Shown here in pieces: positions 8,483 through 17,821 of a stretch of 64,000 bases of DNA. The first letter of the stretch is position 1; each line of letters opens with the position of its first letter. Made by a program: the position numbers and the translations under genes. This DNA comes from Candidatus Methanoliparum thermophilum (GTDB lineage Archaea > Halobacteriota > Methanoliparia > Methanoliparales > Methanoliparaceae): assembly GCA_004212075.1 (NCBI GenBank), contig RXIF01000010.1, forward strand, positions 62,001-126,000, read 5' to 3'. A model generated the notes under the pieces. That model worked only from the letters and a program-made list of their open reading frames with translations, had not been told where the DNA came from and searched no databases.

Positions 8483-8620
8483 CCTGCAGAACCTACGGTT
8501 CCTGCATCATAAATCAAAGATTTGTGAGTTATGAATCTTCGATTCGTAGTACCTCCCTATGATAACAGACATTACGAAATGAAATAATAAAACACAGTCC
8601 AGCTTTACGCTGGACGGGAG
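8483..8620. repeat. Two-hairpin intergenic repeat element (intergenic copy)
   Basis: Between guaAB and argD lies a structured block. Hairpin A is GCAGAACC-TAC-GGTTCCTGC (8486-8505, one bulged base). Then come two short palindromes (AAATC-AAA-GATTT at 8511-8523 and GAATC-TTC-GATTC at 8533-8545) and an ACCTCC. Hairpin B is GTCCAGC-TTTAC-GCTGGAC (8597-8615, a perfect 7-bp stem). Hairpin A, ACCTCC and hairpin B recur in the same order inside the PolD large-subunit gene at 14464-14520. It may act as a terminator for argD or guaAB, but duplication inside a coding gene indicates a dispersed repeat. Confidence 0.75.
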
Positions 8621-8637
8621 CGAAAAATTGAAAGTTT

Positions 8638-9546
8638 TCATTCGTACTCTATTGTAGCAGGCGGTTTAGGTGTTATATCGTAGACCACACGGGATACGTT
8701 ATAAATCTCGCTTATAATTCTTCTGCGGATAGTATCCAGAATATTCCATGGTAGTTTTAAATAATCTGCGGTCATACCATCCCTGGATTCTACCGCTCTG
8801 ATAGATATAATCCAACCATAGATCCTTTCATCCCCTCTTACACCAGTTCCTTTACCGATTAATGCTGCAAATGCCTGCCAAGGATTATATTCTTTTAGTT
8901 CATCCTCTACAATCATATTCGCTCTCTTTAGAACGTCTAACTTCTCCTCTGTAACCTCTCCTATTATTCTAACAGCAAGACCTGGTCCAGGATAGGGCAT
9001 TCTTCCACATATCTCTTCAGGTAAAGACAATGCTCTTGCAATAGTCCTGACCTCGTCTTTATACAGATCTTTTAACGGTTCGACTACTTCCTTAAATTTG
9101 TATTTTAGAGGCATCCCACCGACATTATGATGAGATTTTATCCCGCCATGAGACTCTATTATATCAGGATATATCGTTCCTTGAATTAGATAATCGGCAC
9201 CAATATCTTCTGCGACCTCCTCAAAAATTTGGATAAAAAGTGCACCTATAATCTTTCTTTTTTCTTCCGGATCTGTAACACCTTTTAATGCAGATAAAAA
9301 TCTATTTTTTGCGTCTATTATTTTAATATTCATATTTTTAAACGTTTTTTTAATTTCATCTACCTCATTTATCCGCATTAGTCCTGTATCTATAAAAACA
9401 GGATATAAATTATCGGATATTGCTTTGTATGAAAGATACGTGCATACTGAACTATCCACACCGCCGGATAGTGCAATTATACCTTTTCCTCTCACTTTAT
9501 CCTTTATAAAAGAGATCGTATCGTTTATGAATTTATCTACATCCAT
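8638..9546 (-). CDS. guaAB: GMP synthase, PP-ATPase (B) subunit
   Basis: The 302-residue ATP-pyrophosphatase half of the archaeal two-subunit GMP synthase, which aminates XMP to GMP. Motifs: P-loop [11 protein letters not shown] at 25-35, [28 protein letters not shown] and the C-terminal dimerisation segment ending PPATIEYE. The glutaminase subunit (guaAA) is not in this window. It overlaps the end of pyrG by 14 bp, so the two nucleotide-synthesis genes are translationally coupled. Confidence 0.95.
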   Translation of the reverse strand: MDVDKFINDTISFIKDKVRGKGIIALSGGVDSSVCTYLSYKAISDNLYPVFIDTGLMRINEVDEIKKTFKNMNIKIIDAKNRFLSALKGVTDPEEKRKIIGALFIQIFEEVAEDIGADYLIQGTIYPDIIESHGGIKSHHNVGGMPLKYKFKEVVEPLKDLYKDEVRTIARALSLPEEICGRMPYPGPGLAVRIIGEVTEEKLDVLKRANMIVEDELKEYNPWQAFAALIGKGTGVRGDERIYGWIISIRAVESRDGMTADYLKLPWNILDTIRRRIISEIYNVSRVVYDITPKPPATIEYE

Positions 9547-11161
9547 GTTTATCCTCTTTCTCCTTTTTATAATCGATCATTGCATTGACAAAACCAAGAA
9601 AAATAGGTGATGGATTATCTATACTAGATTTAAACTCTGGATGATATTGTGTTGCCAAAAAAAATCGTTTATCAGGAATTTCTAATATTTCCACTCTTTT
9701 GCCACATCTACCAGAAAATTTCAATCCATTATTTTGTAACATATCTAAATAATCAGTATTTACTTCATACCTGTGTCTATGCCTCTCACAGACCCTCTCT
9801 TGCTTATATAAAGTATAAGCTAGAGAATCTTTTTCTATATCAATCAAAAAATCTCCTAAACGCATCGTTCCGCCCTTGTAGTTCACAGTTTTCTGATCTG
9901 GAAGCAAATCTATCACAAAATCTTTACAGGAAGATTGATTATTCTCTTCAAATTCTCTACTAGTGGCATCAAGCTTTAATACATTTCTTGAAAACTCTAC
10001 AACGGCCAATTGAAAACCAAAACAGATACCAAGAAATGGAATATCCATCTCTCTTGCATATTTTATAGCATTTATCTTTCCTTCAGCCCCTCTTATTCCA
10101 AAACCTCCTGGCACCAATATTCCGTCTATCTCGTCATATTTTAATGTTAACTCTTTTTCTAAATCTTCTGCATCTATCCATTCTATATCTATCTTATAAT
10201 CATGATTACTATCTATGCAAGAATGCTTTAATGCTTCTTTTATACTTAAATATGCATCTTCAAATCCATATTTGGCTACTATTGCTACTTTTATCTTTTT
10301 TTTATTTTTAACATTATCGTAGGACTCAACTTTATTATACCATTCTTGATCTACTTCTCTTTTTTCAATATTCAGTTTTTCAACGATATAATCTCCTAAT
10401 CCTTCTTTTTCAAGCATCATCGGAACCATATAAATGTTTTCTGTATCATAATTGCTTATAACTGCATCTTCGGATACATCACAAAATAAGGCTATTTTGG
10501 ATTCAGTATCTCGAGTCAATATATCTTTACATCTCCCAACAATTACATCCGGTTGTAATCCTGTACTTTTTAACTCTCTTACTGAATGTTGTGTGGGTTT
10601 TGTCTTCTGTTCACCGATATCATTGATAGGAATAAGTGTCACATGGACTAATAACGTATCCTCCTTATTCTCTTCTCTTCTGATCTGTCTTACCGATTCT
10701 AAAAAAGGCATTCCTTCTATATCTCCAACGGTTCCTCCCAGTTCTATTATACATATATCGGCATTACTTTTGTCTGCCACCTTTTTTATTCTTTTTTTTA
10801 TCTCATCGGTAATATGAGGAATGATCTGAACCGTATTTCCAAGAAAAACACCTTTTCTTTCCTCCTCTATGACTTTTAAATAAACCTTACCGGTGGTTAT
10901 ATTATGATCACCTGTCAATTCTATATTTAAAAAACGTTCATAATGTCCTAAATCTAGATCCACCTCCTCACCGTCTTTTAAAACATAAACTTCGCCGTGT
11001 TGAAATGGATTCATAGTTCCTGCATCTATATTGATATAAGGGTCTATCTTTAAAACCGTGACTTTATAAGCCCTATTTTTCAGCATTCTTCCTATTGATG
11101 CCGTGGTTATACCTTTACCCAGTCCGCTCAGGACTCCTCCTGTAACAAAAATATACTTCAT
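9533..11161 (-). CDS. pyrG: CTP synthase
   Basis: A 542-residue enzyme making CTP from UTP, ATP and glutamine. The N-terminal synthetase domain begins [17 protein letters not shown] and contains [15 protein letters not shown]. The C-terminal class-I glutaminase domain (about 290-540) has the nucleophile in GICFGFQ and the His/Glu pair in YHPEFKS. It leads a two-gene operon with guaAB and should be a housekeeping cytosolic enzyme. Confidence 0.97.
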   Translation of the reverse strand: MKYIFVTGGVLSGLGKGITTASIGRMLKNRAYKVTVLKIDPYINIDAGTMNPFQHGEVYVLKDGEEVDLDLGHYERFLNIELTGDHNITTGKVYLKVIEEERKGVFLGNTVQIIPHITDEIKKRIKKVADKSNADICIIELGGTVGDIEGMPFLESVRQIRREENKEDTLLVHVTLIPINDIGEQKTKPTQHSVRELKSTGLQPDVIVGRCKDILTRDTESKIALFCDVSEDAVISNYDTENIYMVPMMLEKEGLGDYIVEKLNIEKREVDQEWYNKVESYDNVKNKKKIKVAIVAKYGFEDAYLSIKEALKHSCIDSNHDYKIDIEWIDAEDLEKELTLKYDEIDGILVPGGFGIRGAEGKINAIKYAREMDIPFLGICFGFQLAVVEFSRNVLKLDATSREFEENNQSSCKDFVIDLLPDQKTVNYKGGTMRLGDFLIDIEKDSLAYTLYKQERVCERHRHRYEVNTDYLDMLQNNGLKFSGRCGKRVEILEIPDKRFFLATQYHPEFKSSIDNPSPIFLGFVNAMIDYKKEKEDKHGCR

Positions 11162-11239
11162 CCAAGTAGAAATAAGATAATAATCTCTTTTATAAAGTTA
11201 TCATTCTTGTAATAGAAATAGCATCTTATCAATTTATCC

Positions 11240-11722
11240 TTATTTATTCTTGTATAATTTGCCAAAAAAAGCTTTAATTCTGTTTGATATAATGTTATTC
11301 TTCATAATCTGTCTTATAATTGATGCAGTGGGCACATTATATTGCGTCTCTTTTTGGGATATCTCTTCTTTACGTTTTAAATTTTTAGACACAGCCTTTA
11401 TAGAAAATTTTTCGTTGATCAATCCGTAAGATGCGGTTATAATAAGGTCTATATTATAGATATTCTTCTCTAATGGAAGTTGTATTATCAATGGTATCTT
11501 TACCTCGTCCTCTACATAATAATTATCCTCGGGAAGATACGCTATATTTTTCATCTTCGGATCGACCGAAAGGTATACGTGGGTAGGAGGTCCATAATTT
11601 TTTATCGGAATGTAGATGATATCCTCCTTTCCTACCTCTACATCCACAGATACTTTCTTATTCAACTCGATATAGCCTTTATCTATCCTATTTATTATGA
11701 TTGTATCGATCTCTTCAGGCAT
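11240..11722 (-). CDS. Uncharacterised archaeal protein linked to Trm112
   Basis: A 160-residue protein I cannot name. Residues 1-110 look beta-rich (VSVDVEVGKEDIIYIPIKNY, VYLSVDP), like an immunoglobulin-like or adaptor domain. The C-terminal 50 residues are basic and helical, ending RIKAFFGKLYKNK. No signal peptide or transmembrane segment is evident. Its ATG follows the Trm112-family stop by 2 bp, so the pair is translationally coupled. Confidence 0.7.
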   Translation of the reverse strand: MPEEIDTIIINRIDKGYIELNKKVSVDVEVGKEDIIYIPIKNYGPPTHVYLSVDPKMKNIAYLPEDNYYVEDEVKIPLIIQLPLEKNIYNIDLIITASYGLINEKFSIKAVSKNLKRKEEISQKETQYNVPTASIIRQIMKNNIISNRIKAFFGKLYKNK

Positions 11723-11724
11723 TT

Positions 11725-11904
11725 TTACCTCTGATCAAGCGGAAGCAAGACTGGGATACCATCTTCGATAGGATATCTCTCGTTGCATCTCGAACAGTAT
11801 AGATATCCTTTTATAACATCGTTGTCCCGCTCTTCATCAACAATCAGGAGAAGATCTTTTTTACAAATCGGACACGCCAATATTTTAACAAGATTCTTCC
11901 ACAT
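11725..11904 (-). CDS. Trm112 family zinc-ribbon protein
   Basis: A 59-residue gene. The protein starts MWKNLVKILACPICKKDLL, has a second metal pair YCSRCNERYP, and ends EDGIPVLLPLDQR; the PIEDGIPVLLP motif is diagnostic. Trm112 proteins bind and activate SAM methyltransferases acting on tRNA, rRNA and release factors. Archaeal Trm112 is known to partner several of them; the partner here is not encoded nearby. It heads an operon with the uncharacterised gene 2 bp downstream. Confidence 0.9.
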   Translation of the reverse strand: MWKNLVKILACPICKKDLLLIVDEERDNDVIKGYLYCSRCNERYPIEDGIPVLLPLDQR

Positions 11905-12007
11905 AATCTATTTTGCCTCTTTTACTTTTAGGTATCGGATTATTTATAATATATATTTAACCAATATAAACGAAGAACTATATAAATTTTCTTTTTTGTA
12001 TTGTTAC

Positions 12008-12020
12008 GAATCGAAGATTT
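12008..12020. repeat. Dispersed short palindrome, copy (GAATC-GAA-GATTT)
   Basis: A variant of the 13-bp intergenic palindrome, followed by GTGA as in the copy at 8511. It lies in the 239-bp gap between Trm112 (minus) and the phosphatase-like gene (plus). The rest of that gap is AT-rich with no other feature I could identify. Confidence 0.5.
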
Positions 12021-12143
12021 GTGATGGCTATCTGAATGATATAGTTACTATTTATATGATTACTACCAAGAGCGACTACCGTCTTGGTTATTTTATATAT
12101 GTTATCTTGTTTATGTGTAATATGCAAAAAAAAGGTGATAACA

Positions 12144-12902
12144 ATGCATCAATGGTTAGACAATTGTAAAATATACAATCAAACAGATGTTGCCCCGACG
12201 ATAGCTAGATTGTTGAATATAAGTTACGATGCAGATGGAAACCCTATTAATGAGGTAATAGACGAGTTTGGTGGCGAAGATACCGATGCGGTCGTGCTCC
12301 TTATAATAGATAGTCTTGGATTCAATATATTTAAACGGTATCTTGATAACTTTAAATACATATCAAGTATGCTTGAAAATAAAAAAGATAGAATTATGAT
12401 TTTTAAATTAAAAGCAGTCGCGAGATATACCACTCCATGTATTGCAACCCTTCTCAATGGAAAGAATATAGATAAACACATGCTCTTTTCGACGGATGAT
12501 GTTTATAAAAGCAGTATGAAATCTATATTAGAGGTTGCCACAGAAAAAGGATATATTACAGGAATAGTCATGGAGAAGATGGGTGCATTATCTTTTAAAG
12601 GCAGATTAACCTATATAGTCCCGATAGACAATCGTCCAGATATTATATATTTTGATAAAGAGACCGTAAGAGGTGTTTTAAACCTTATTCCAAAGACAGA
12701 TCTTTTGGTTGCTCACTTAAGGACGATAGATGTTATAAAAGATTACGATTATGCAACAAGGTTAATGGATGGTTTTATAAAGGATATCTGTGAAGAATTT
12801 GATAAAATCGGTAAAAAAGGGCTTTTTCTCCTCTGTGGCGATCATCCAGTCCACGAGGATCTATCCGAGGATAGCGTTGCATTGATTGTATTTATGTTAT
12901 AA
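12144..12902 (+). CDS. Alkaline phosphatase superfamily (phosphodiesterase-like) protein
   Basis: The start is set at ATG 12144, which follows AGGTGATAACA; the upstream in-frame ATG at 12084 has no such site. The 252-residue protein has the superfamily's metal-site order: LLIIDSLGFNIF (first Asp), ARYTTPCIATLLNGK (candidate Thr nucleophile), LLVAHLRTIDVIKDYDY, and LFLLCGDHPVHED (Asp-His near the C-terminus). This layout resembles nucleotide pyrophosphatase/phosphoglycerate-mutase-like hydrolases. It is shorter than most members, no signal peptide is seen, and the substrate is unknown. Confidence 0.75.
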   Translation: MHQWLDNCKIYNQTDVAPTIARLLNISYDADGNPINEVIDEFGGEDTDAVVLLIIDSLGFNIFKRYLDNFKYISSMLENKKDRIMIFKLKAVARYTTPCIATLLNGKNIDKHMLFSTDDVYKSSMKSILEVATEKGYITGIVMEKMGALSFKGRLTYIVPIDNRPDIIYFDKETVRGVLNLIPKTDLLVAHLRTIDVIKDYDYATRLMDGFIKDICEEFDKIGKKGLFLLCGDHPVHEDLSEDSVALIVFML

Positions 12903-12947
12903 ATATCAATATATATTGATATAAAATAAGCAGATTTAAATACTAAC

Positions 12948-12960
12948 AAATCGAAGATTT
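12948..12960. repeat. Dispersed short palindrome, copy (AAATC-GAA-GATTT)
   Basis: An exact copy of the 2947-2959 palindrome, abutting the GAGGTGAT ribosome-binding site of the PspC gene, so it would lie in the mRNA leader. Confidence 0.55.
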
Positions 12961-12972
12961 GAGGTGATTAGA

Positions 12973-13413
12973 ATGAATAAAAGATTGTACAGATCAAAGA
13001 AGAATAAGATAATCGGTGGTGTCTGTGGTGGAATTGCAGAATATCTCGATATAGATCCTACGGTTATAAGAATAATTTATGTCTTATTAACAATTTTTAC
13101 AGAGTTTTTGCCTGGAATTATAGTATACTTGCTTCTCTGGCTAATAATCCCCAACGAGCCAGAAAAAGACGATGAGATAAAAGAGATAGAGAAAACCGAT
13201 GATATCAACCAAGATAATACCAGTAAAGCGTTATCTATTGCAATAATCGTGCTAGGTGCAATCTTTCTCATCTATGGTATTTTAAGATTTATTATAATCA
13301 GTGGCTGGTGGACTATAAATCTACACTGGCACATCTTTTTTGGTCTATTCTTTCCGATTGTCTCGGTTATTCTGGGCGTCATACTGATATTAATAGGTTT
13401 AAAAAAGTTGTGA
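12973..13413 (+). CDS. PspC domain membrane protein
   Basis: The start is the ATG at 12973 behind a near-perfect GAGGTGAT; the GTG at 12964 lies inside that site. The 146-residue protein opens with the PspC signature (RLYRSKKNKIIGGVCGGIAE, then YLDIDPTVIRIIYVLL), followed by a transmembrane helix. An acidic linker (EPEKDDEIKEIEKTDD) leads to two more hydrophobic helices. PspC domains occur in membrane-stress and envelope regulators; the archaeal role is not known. It converges with the PfkB kinase gene 6 bp away. Confidence 0.88.
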   Translation: MNKRLYRSKKNKIIGGVCGGIAEYLDIDPTVIRIIYVLLTIFTEFLPGIIVYLLLWLIIPNEPEKDDEIKEIEKTDDINQDNTSKALSIAIIVLGAIFLIYGILRFIIISGWWTINLHWHIFFGLFFPIVSVILGVILILIGLKKL

Positions 13414-13419
13414 GACTTA

Positions 13420-14334
13420 TCATGAATAATTCTCATTCTCCAGATCTTTTATAAAAGGTAATCCTGCTCTAGCACCGCTCCTCGTTATGGATAAAGATGC
13501 AACTTTGTTTCCTATTCTTGCACAATCCTCGATGGAACGTTTTTTTAAAATCCCATAAAGAAAGCCTGCATTGAACGCATCACCCGCTCCTGTAGTATCG
13601 ACCACATCTACGATGAACGGTTTTGAAAAAAACTCTTTATCATCTCGCTTGACAAAACATCCCTTATCCCCAAGTTTTACTATTAATGTTTCTACATAAT
13701 CAGATAAAACATTACAAGCGGATTTGAAATTTTTCTCGTTTGTTAATACCATTATCTCTCTCTCGTTGATAAATAAAATATCTGTATATCTTAAAAAATC
13801 AATCATCTCGTTCAATCCTTTTTCTGCATATAAAAAACCAGGATCGAACGATACAACAGGATTATTCACCAACTTCAAGATTTTTTTTTGCGTCTCGAAC
13901 GAGTCTCTGGACAAGAGTGATACAAAAGATGTTAGATGTATTATCTTGAATTTTTCGACATAATCTATATCTATCTCGGAGATTTTGATGAAATCGTTAA
14001 CCCCTGAATCTACAATAATCGATCTTCCACCTTTTTTATTGACGAATACTTCTGCAACTCCGCTTCTGCCTTTATTTTCCTTTATTATACCTGTTGTATC
14101 TACCTTCTCGTTTAATAAATCTTTAAATATTATTCGTCCCGCATCATCGTTTGCTATCTTTCCTATGTATCCTGTTTTAATATCTAGTCTAGTTAATCCT
14201 ACAATGGTGTTTGCAGCCGATCCACCTGGATATTCTTCCATCCTCAGCACAAATCCTTCCTCATCTTCGCGAGGAATTTTATCCACGAAGCAGATTTTAT
14301 CTAAATTTAATGCACCAAATCCAATAATGTCCAT
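13420..14334 (-). CDS. PfkB family carbohydrate/nucleoside kinase
   Basis: A 304-residue ribokinase-fold kinase. The N-terminal block has GGSAANTIVGLTRL, and the C-terminal PfkB signature is DTTGAGDAFNAGFLYG with the catalytic Asp in GAGD. Substrates in this family include ribose, adenosine, other nucleosides and ADP-dependent sugars; nothing in the sequence settles which. It lies 34 bp downstream of the PolD large-subunit stop on the same strand. Confidence 0.88.
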   Translation of the reverse strand: MDIIGFGALNLDKICFVDKIPREDEEGFVLRMEEYPGGSAANTIVGLTRLDIKTGYIGKIANDDAGRIIFKDLLNEKVDTTGIIKENKGRSGVAEVFVNKKGGRSIIVDSGVNDFIKISEIDIDYVEKFKIIHLTSFVSLLSRDSFETQKKILKLVNNPVVSFDPGFLYAEKGLNEMIDFLRYTDILFINEREIMVLTNEKNFKSACNVLSDYVETLIVKLGDKGCFVKRDDKEFFSKPFIVDVVDTTGAGDAFNAGFLYGILKKRSIEDCARIGNKVASLSITRSGARAGLPFIKDLENENYS

Positions 14335-14368
14335 ATCTTTTCTTTACCCCTATTTTTATTTCCTGAGA

Positions 14369-17300
14369 TCACAAAAAATAAGAAAGCTTTTTTTGCTTTG
14401 TATCATCCGCATTAATCGTATTTTTGTCTTCCAAATCGTTTAAACTCTTAAACTCTGACTTATGCAGAACTACGTTCCCGCACCTCCTTGAGCAGTCCAG
14501 CCTTGTGCTGGACAAGAGTGAAGAACATTTGTTTTCTGATATTTCTATTTTAGATGTATCGTTCTGGAAAAGAGAATCTATCTCTAATTTTAAGAGGTAG
14601 ATTCGTTGTGTAGTATATTTGGATATCTTGAAATCTTTTATAATATTGAACGAATCTTCAAGATATTTCTTTATGGATGCCTTATATACAGTTAAAATTA
14701 TATTTCCGTTACATATAGGACAAGTCTTTGAGAGAGGAGTCCTTCTGAAATTTTTATTACATTTTACACACCTAAAATTTTGGGTTGAAAAGACACGAAG
14801 GTTACCGATTATATCCGGTATAAAATGAGATTTTAATATTCTTTCTGCAACATCATTCTCATCTACAGCTCTCGTCTTTTTGGCAATATCCAGTTGTACA
14901 TCCATCTTATCGCGCATCTTTTTTAATACCTTATACGAACTCATCAACGGACCGGCAGATATATCACTCACCATATGAGTAAATTTGAAATTTTGATATG
15001 GATTATTACTATTTAAGCGATCTGCCACCCTCTCTATCTTTATCTGTTTTGGATCACCAAACTCAGATGCTTTTAAATAAAATTCTAACGGATATTTTTC
15101 GGTTATATCGATATTATGTGCCTCACTATCTATCTCTTTTGGATTGATCTTTTTAGTAAGTACTAAGGGCGAATCCATTAATCCTCCTCGAGTCTCTGGC
15201 AAAAACTCTCTAGAAAAATTGATAAGACCATCTAACAAAAGAGTGATAGAGTCTTCATCACCATCACAATTTCTTCTTTTGGCAGCATGAAAGAAAGGAT
15301 GTGCATAACAGACAGAACTTCTTACAAAACCTATTATCCGGCCGACGACACCAGCCGATGTATGAGGTGCTAATCCTATCACTAGTTCTCCAATAAGATC
15401 GTTTTTATCTTTTATATTATAAAAAGGGGGTAGATCATAAAATTTTATCAGCAGATCATCTATATAATTAGCCACTTTTACCATATAATCACCACAGTCT
15501 TCAGATACAATAATATCCTGCGGAAACAGCTCTATGATCTGTTCTTCTCTACTTAAAGGATTATTTTCATAATCAATAAAATATCCAAGATCTTTAACTT
15601 TATCTACAGTTAAACCAATTTCTTTTGGTTTAAAATGAGTTAATGGCAGATTTGTCATATCATATCTTATTGTACCATCTCTAAAAACATAAACATCATG
15701 CTTAGCACGTAATATTCCTTTTTCTATTGCTTCTGGTATTTTATTTTTTGATATTAATCCTTTAACACCTTTAACTTCTATTTTTTCGCTTTCTTTAATT
15801 CTTTTTAAAGCAGAACGATACAATTGATCTATATTTAGATCTACCTCTATTTTGTTATCCGTATCATCTATAATCTCCGTTCTTCCTCCACATTCACAAA
15901 AGTTAAAAACAGATTTTTTGCCACAATTTTTACATCTTCTAAGCCCGATATTAACTTTTATAACTTTTTTTTGAGCAGCGTATTGTATTGTACGTTTGTT
16001 ATTTTGATTATGCCCTACAGGAAAGATTACATGTGTGGTTGGTGACATCTTTCTCTCTTTTGATTTTTCAGGTCTTCCCATCCTAGAACCAATTCTGGTT
16101 GGTGATTTCTCTCTTATTATTAATCCACTTCTTTTGTTTACTAATTTAAGCGTATTTTCCTCATTTTCATAGATATTGTATTCTTTGCTCTCTTCTAGTT
16201 GTTCGTTCAATCCAAGAGAACGTATTAAAGGAGTGGCGTCTTTTATTTCTATTTTATCGTTTTTAATTTTGTGTAAAACGAGCAGATCTTCTAATATCTT
16301 TTTTATATGAATATCTTTAATATTTAGCAGATCTTTATTATTATCGAACGATCCATACTTTTTTACAGCATATATTAGTTTTTTATAATCATCTACAGAA
16401 ATATCGTTCCAATTATATGTAAAATCAGGATGTAAAGGCACGTTATATTTTTCAGATAATCTTACTGCATCTTTTCCAGTTATCTTGATAAAGGTATTCT
16501 GTAAAAGGTTATCAAAATCGTCTTTTTCCTTTAATTTTTCTTTTAACTCTAACATCCACCAATCTTCGCAGTATGTGGATGGCAATAGAGAATGATTGTT
16601 CTCTAAAAAATCGCCATAGTTTATCAAGATCTCTCCGTTATCCAAGATCTCCTCTATCTTTCCTAAATTGCTTTTTGCAGCTTCTATAGTATTTATTTCG
16701 ATTACATCCCCACTTATCAACCGCACCGTTGGTCCTTTTATCGAATCTACCGGAACGATACCGGCGGCTTTTCCCGGAATGTCTATCTTCATCTGTGTGC
16801 CTGGTACGATCATCTCCTGGAATACAAACATGGTAGCAGGGTTTATTCCTATCGTTGCAAACCCTGAATTTCTGCTTCTGCCATACCTTAAACGAAAACT
16901 ACCTTTTGCATTTGAATAAGAAAAAACGGGTCTTCCTGCTATTATCTCGCTTAAAAAAGCATCTTCTTTATCATCTTTATTATCTTGAAATGTATTTTTA
17001 TTATTGATTAACTCGTCTATCCAACCCCATTCATCGAGCCCCATCTTCTCGACATATTTTTTTATTTTAGGCGCTTTTAGATATATTCCTTCTGATATAA
17101 CAAGGATCATTCCCCCCCTCAACCTGTTAGTCTTCACCCTTTCTAAATTCCTGTTGGAAGACACTTCTATACTCTCCGTTGGTTCTCCATCAATACAAAC
17201 AGGGCAGTTTAAGACTATCTTTCTAACATCTTCAGGCGGAGGCATACGTTGAAGATGTGCAACCCGTTTATATAATATTATCTCATCTAAGCAACGTTTA

Positions 17301-17812
17301 ATCTCCTCCTCTCGTGGAATGTATCTATTTAGTCCCACCTCTCTTCTAATATAATCCGCTATCACAACTGATAACGCTTGAGCAGACCCTCCAGCACTTC
17401 GGATAGGACCAGCATAATATAATCTTATATACTTCGATCCATCATCATTGCTATCTATCTTTATATCGGCAATCCCGTCTATTGGCGCAGCAACAATACC
17501 TTCAGTAAGTATAGCTACCGCTGTTCGTATAGCAAGGTTTATTCCTTTTTCTAACGGTCTTATCCGATGAACAATCTCTTTTGCGATTTTAAATGCAACC
17601 TCTTCTCGTGTCATATCCTCTTCTAAATCTCTTATTTTATCGGCAATACCATCAAATTTTATCAAAGATTCGACTCTATCTGCCAGATCTTTGGCAATAT
17701 CTATCTCAACATATTCGTGAGGATCATACCCTCTAGATCGAGCTTTTTTTGCTACATTCAAAGATTTTACGAGTTTTTCATCGAGAAATGAAAAATAGTC
17801 CTCTATATTCAT
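14369..17812 (-). CDS. polC: DNA polymerase D large subunit (DP2)
   Basis: The 1147-residue catalytic subunit of the archaeal replicative polymerase PolD. Visible: the N-terminal AGPIRSAGGSAQALSVVIAD block, the catalytic acidic motif NCDGDEDS, a mid-protein zinc site CKNCGKKSVFNFCECGG, and a C-terminal zinc site CVKCNKNFRR followed by CPICNG. The last eight residues, QKKLSYFL (1140-1147), fit the PCNA-interacting box Qxx-h-xx-aromatic. Residues about 1096-1118, between the zinc domain and this box, are encoded by a copy of the two-hairpin repeat. No intein is present, although this gene often carries one. The small subunit lies just upstream. Confidence 0.97.
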   Translation of the reverse strand: MNIEDYFSFLDEKLVKSLNVAKKARSRGYDPHEYVEIDIAKDLADRVESLIKFDGIADKIRDLEEDMTREEVAFKIAKEIVHRIRPLEKGINLAIRTAVAILTEGIVAAPIDGIADIKIDSNDDGSKYIRLYYAGPIRSAGGSAQALSVVIADYIRREVGLNRYIPREEEIKRCLDEIILYKRVAHLQRMPPPEDVRKIVLNCPVCIDGEPTESIEVSSNRNLERVKTNRLRGGMILVISEGIYLKAPKIKKYVEKMGLDEWGWIDELINNKNTFQDNKDDKEDAFLSEIIAGRPVFSYSNAKGSFRLRYGRSRNSGFATIGINPATMFVFQEMIVPGTQMKIDIPGKAAGIVPVDSIKGPTVRLISGDVIEINTIEAAKSNLGKIEEILDNGEILINYGDFLENNHSLLPSTYCEDWWMLELKEKLKEKDDFDNLLQNTFIKITGKDAVRLSEKYNVPLHPDFTYNWNDISVDDYKKLIYAVKKYGSFDNNKDLLNIKDIHIKKILEDLLVLHKIKNDKIEIKDATPLIRSLGLNEQLEESKEYNIYENEENTLKLVNKRSGLIIREKSPTRIGSRMGRPEKSKERKMSPTTHVIFPVGHNQNNKRTIQYAAQKKVIKVNIGLRRCKNCGKKSVFNFCECGGRTEIIDDTDNKIEVDLNIDQLYRSALKRIKESEKIEVKGVKGLISKNKIPEAIEKGILRAKHDVYVFRDGTIRYDMTNLPLTHFKPKEIGLTVDKVKDLGYFIDYENNPLSREEQIIELFPQDIIVSEDCGDYMVKVANYIDDLLIKFYDLPPFYNIKDKNDLIGELVIGLAPHTSAGVVGRIIGFVRSSVCYAHPFFHAAKRRNCDGDEDSITLLLDGLINFSREFLPETRGGLMDSPLVLTKKINPKEIDSEAHNIDITEKYPLEFYLKASEFGDPKQIKIERVADRLNSNNPYQNFKFTHMVSDISAGPLMSSYKVLKKMRDKMDVQLDIAKKTRAVDENDVAERILKSHFIPDIIGNLRVFSTQNFRCVKCNKNFRRTPLSKTCPICNGNIILTVYKASIKKYLEDSFNIIKDFKISKYTTQRIYLLKLEIDSLFQNDTSKIEISENKCSSLLSSTRLDCSRRCGNVVLHKSEFKSLNDLEDKNTINADDTKQKKLSYFL
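14464..14520. repeat. Two-hairpin repeat element inside the PolD large-subunit gene
   Basis: Hairpin A is GCAGAAC-TAC-GTTCCCGC (14464-14481), then CACCTCC, then hairpin B GTCCAGC-CTTGT-GCTGGAC (14495-14513), followed by AAGAGTGAAGAA. The order, loop sizes and flanking GAGxGAA match the intergenic element at 8483-8620, but the spacer between the hairpins is about 80 bp shorter. It is read in frame and encodes roughly residues 1098-1117 of DP2. Confidence 0.8.
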
Positions 17813-17821
17813 TCGTTCTGT

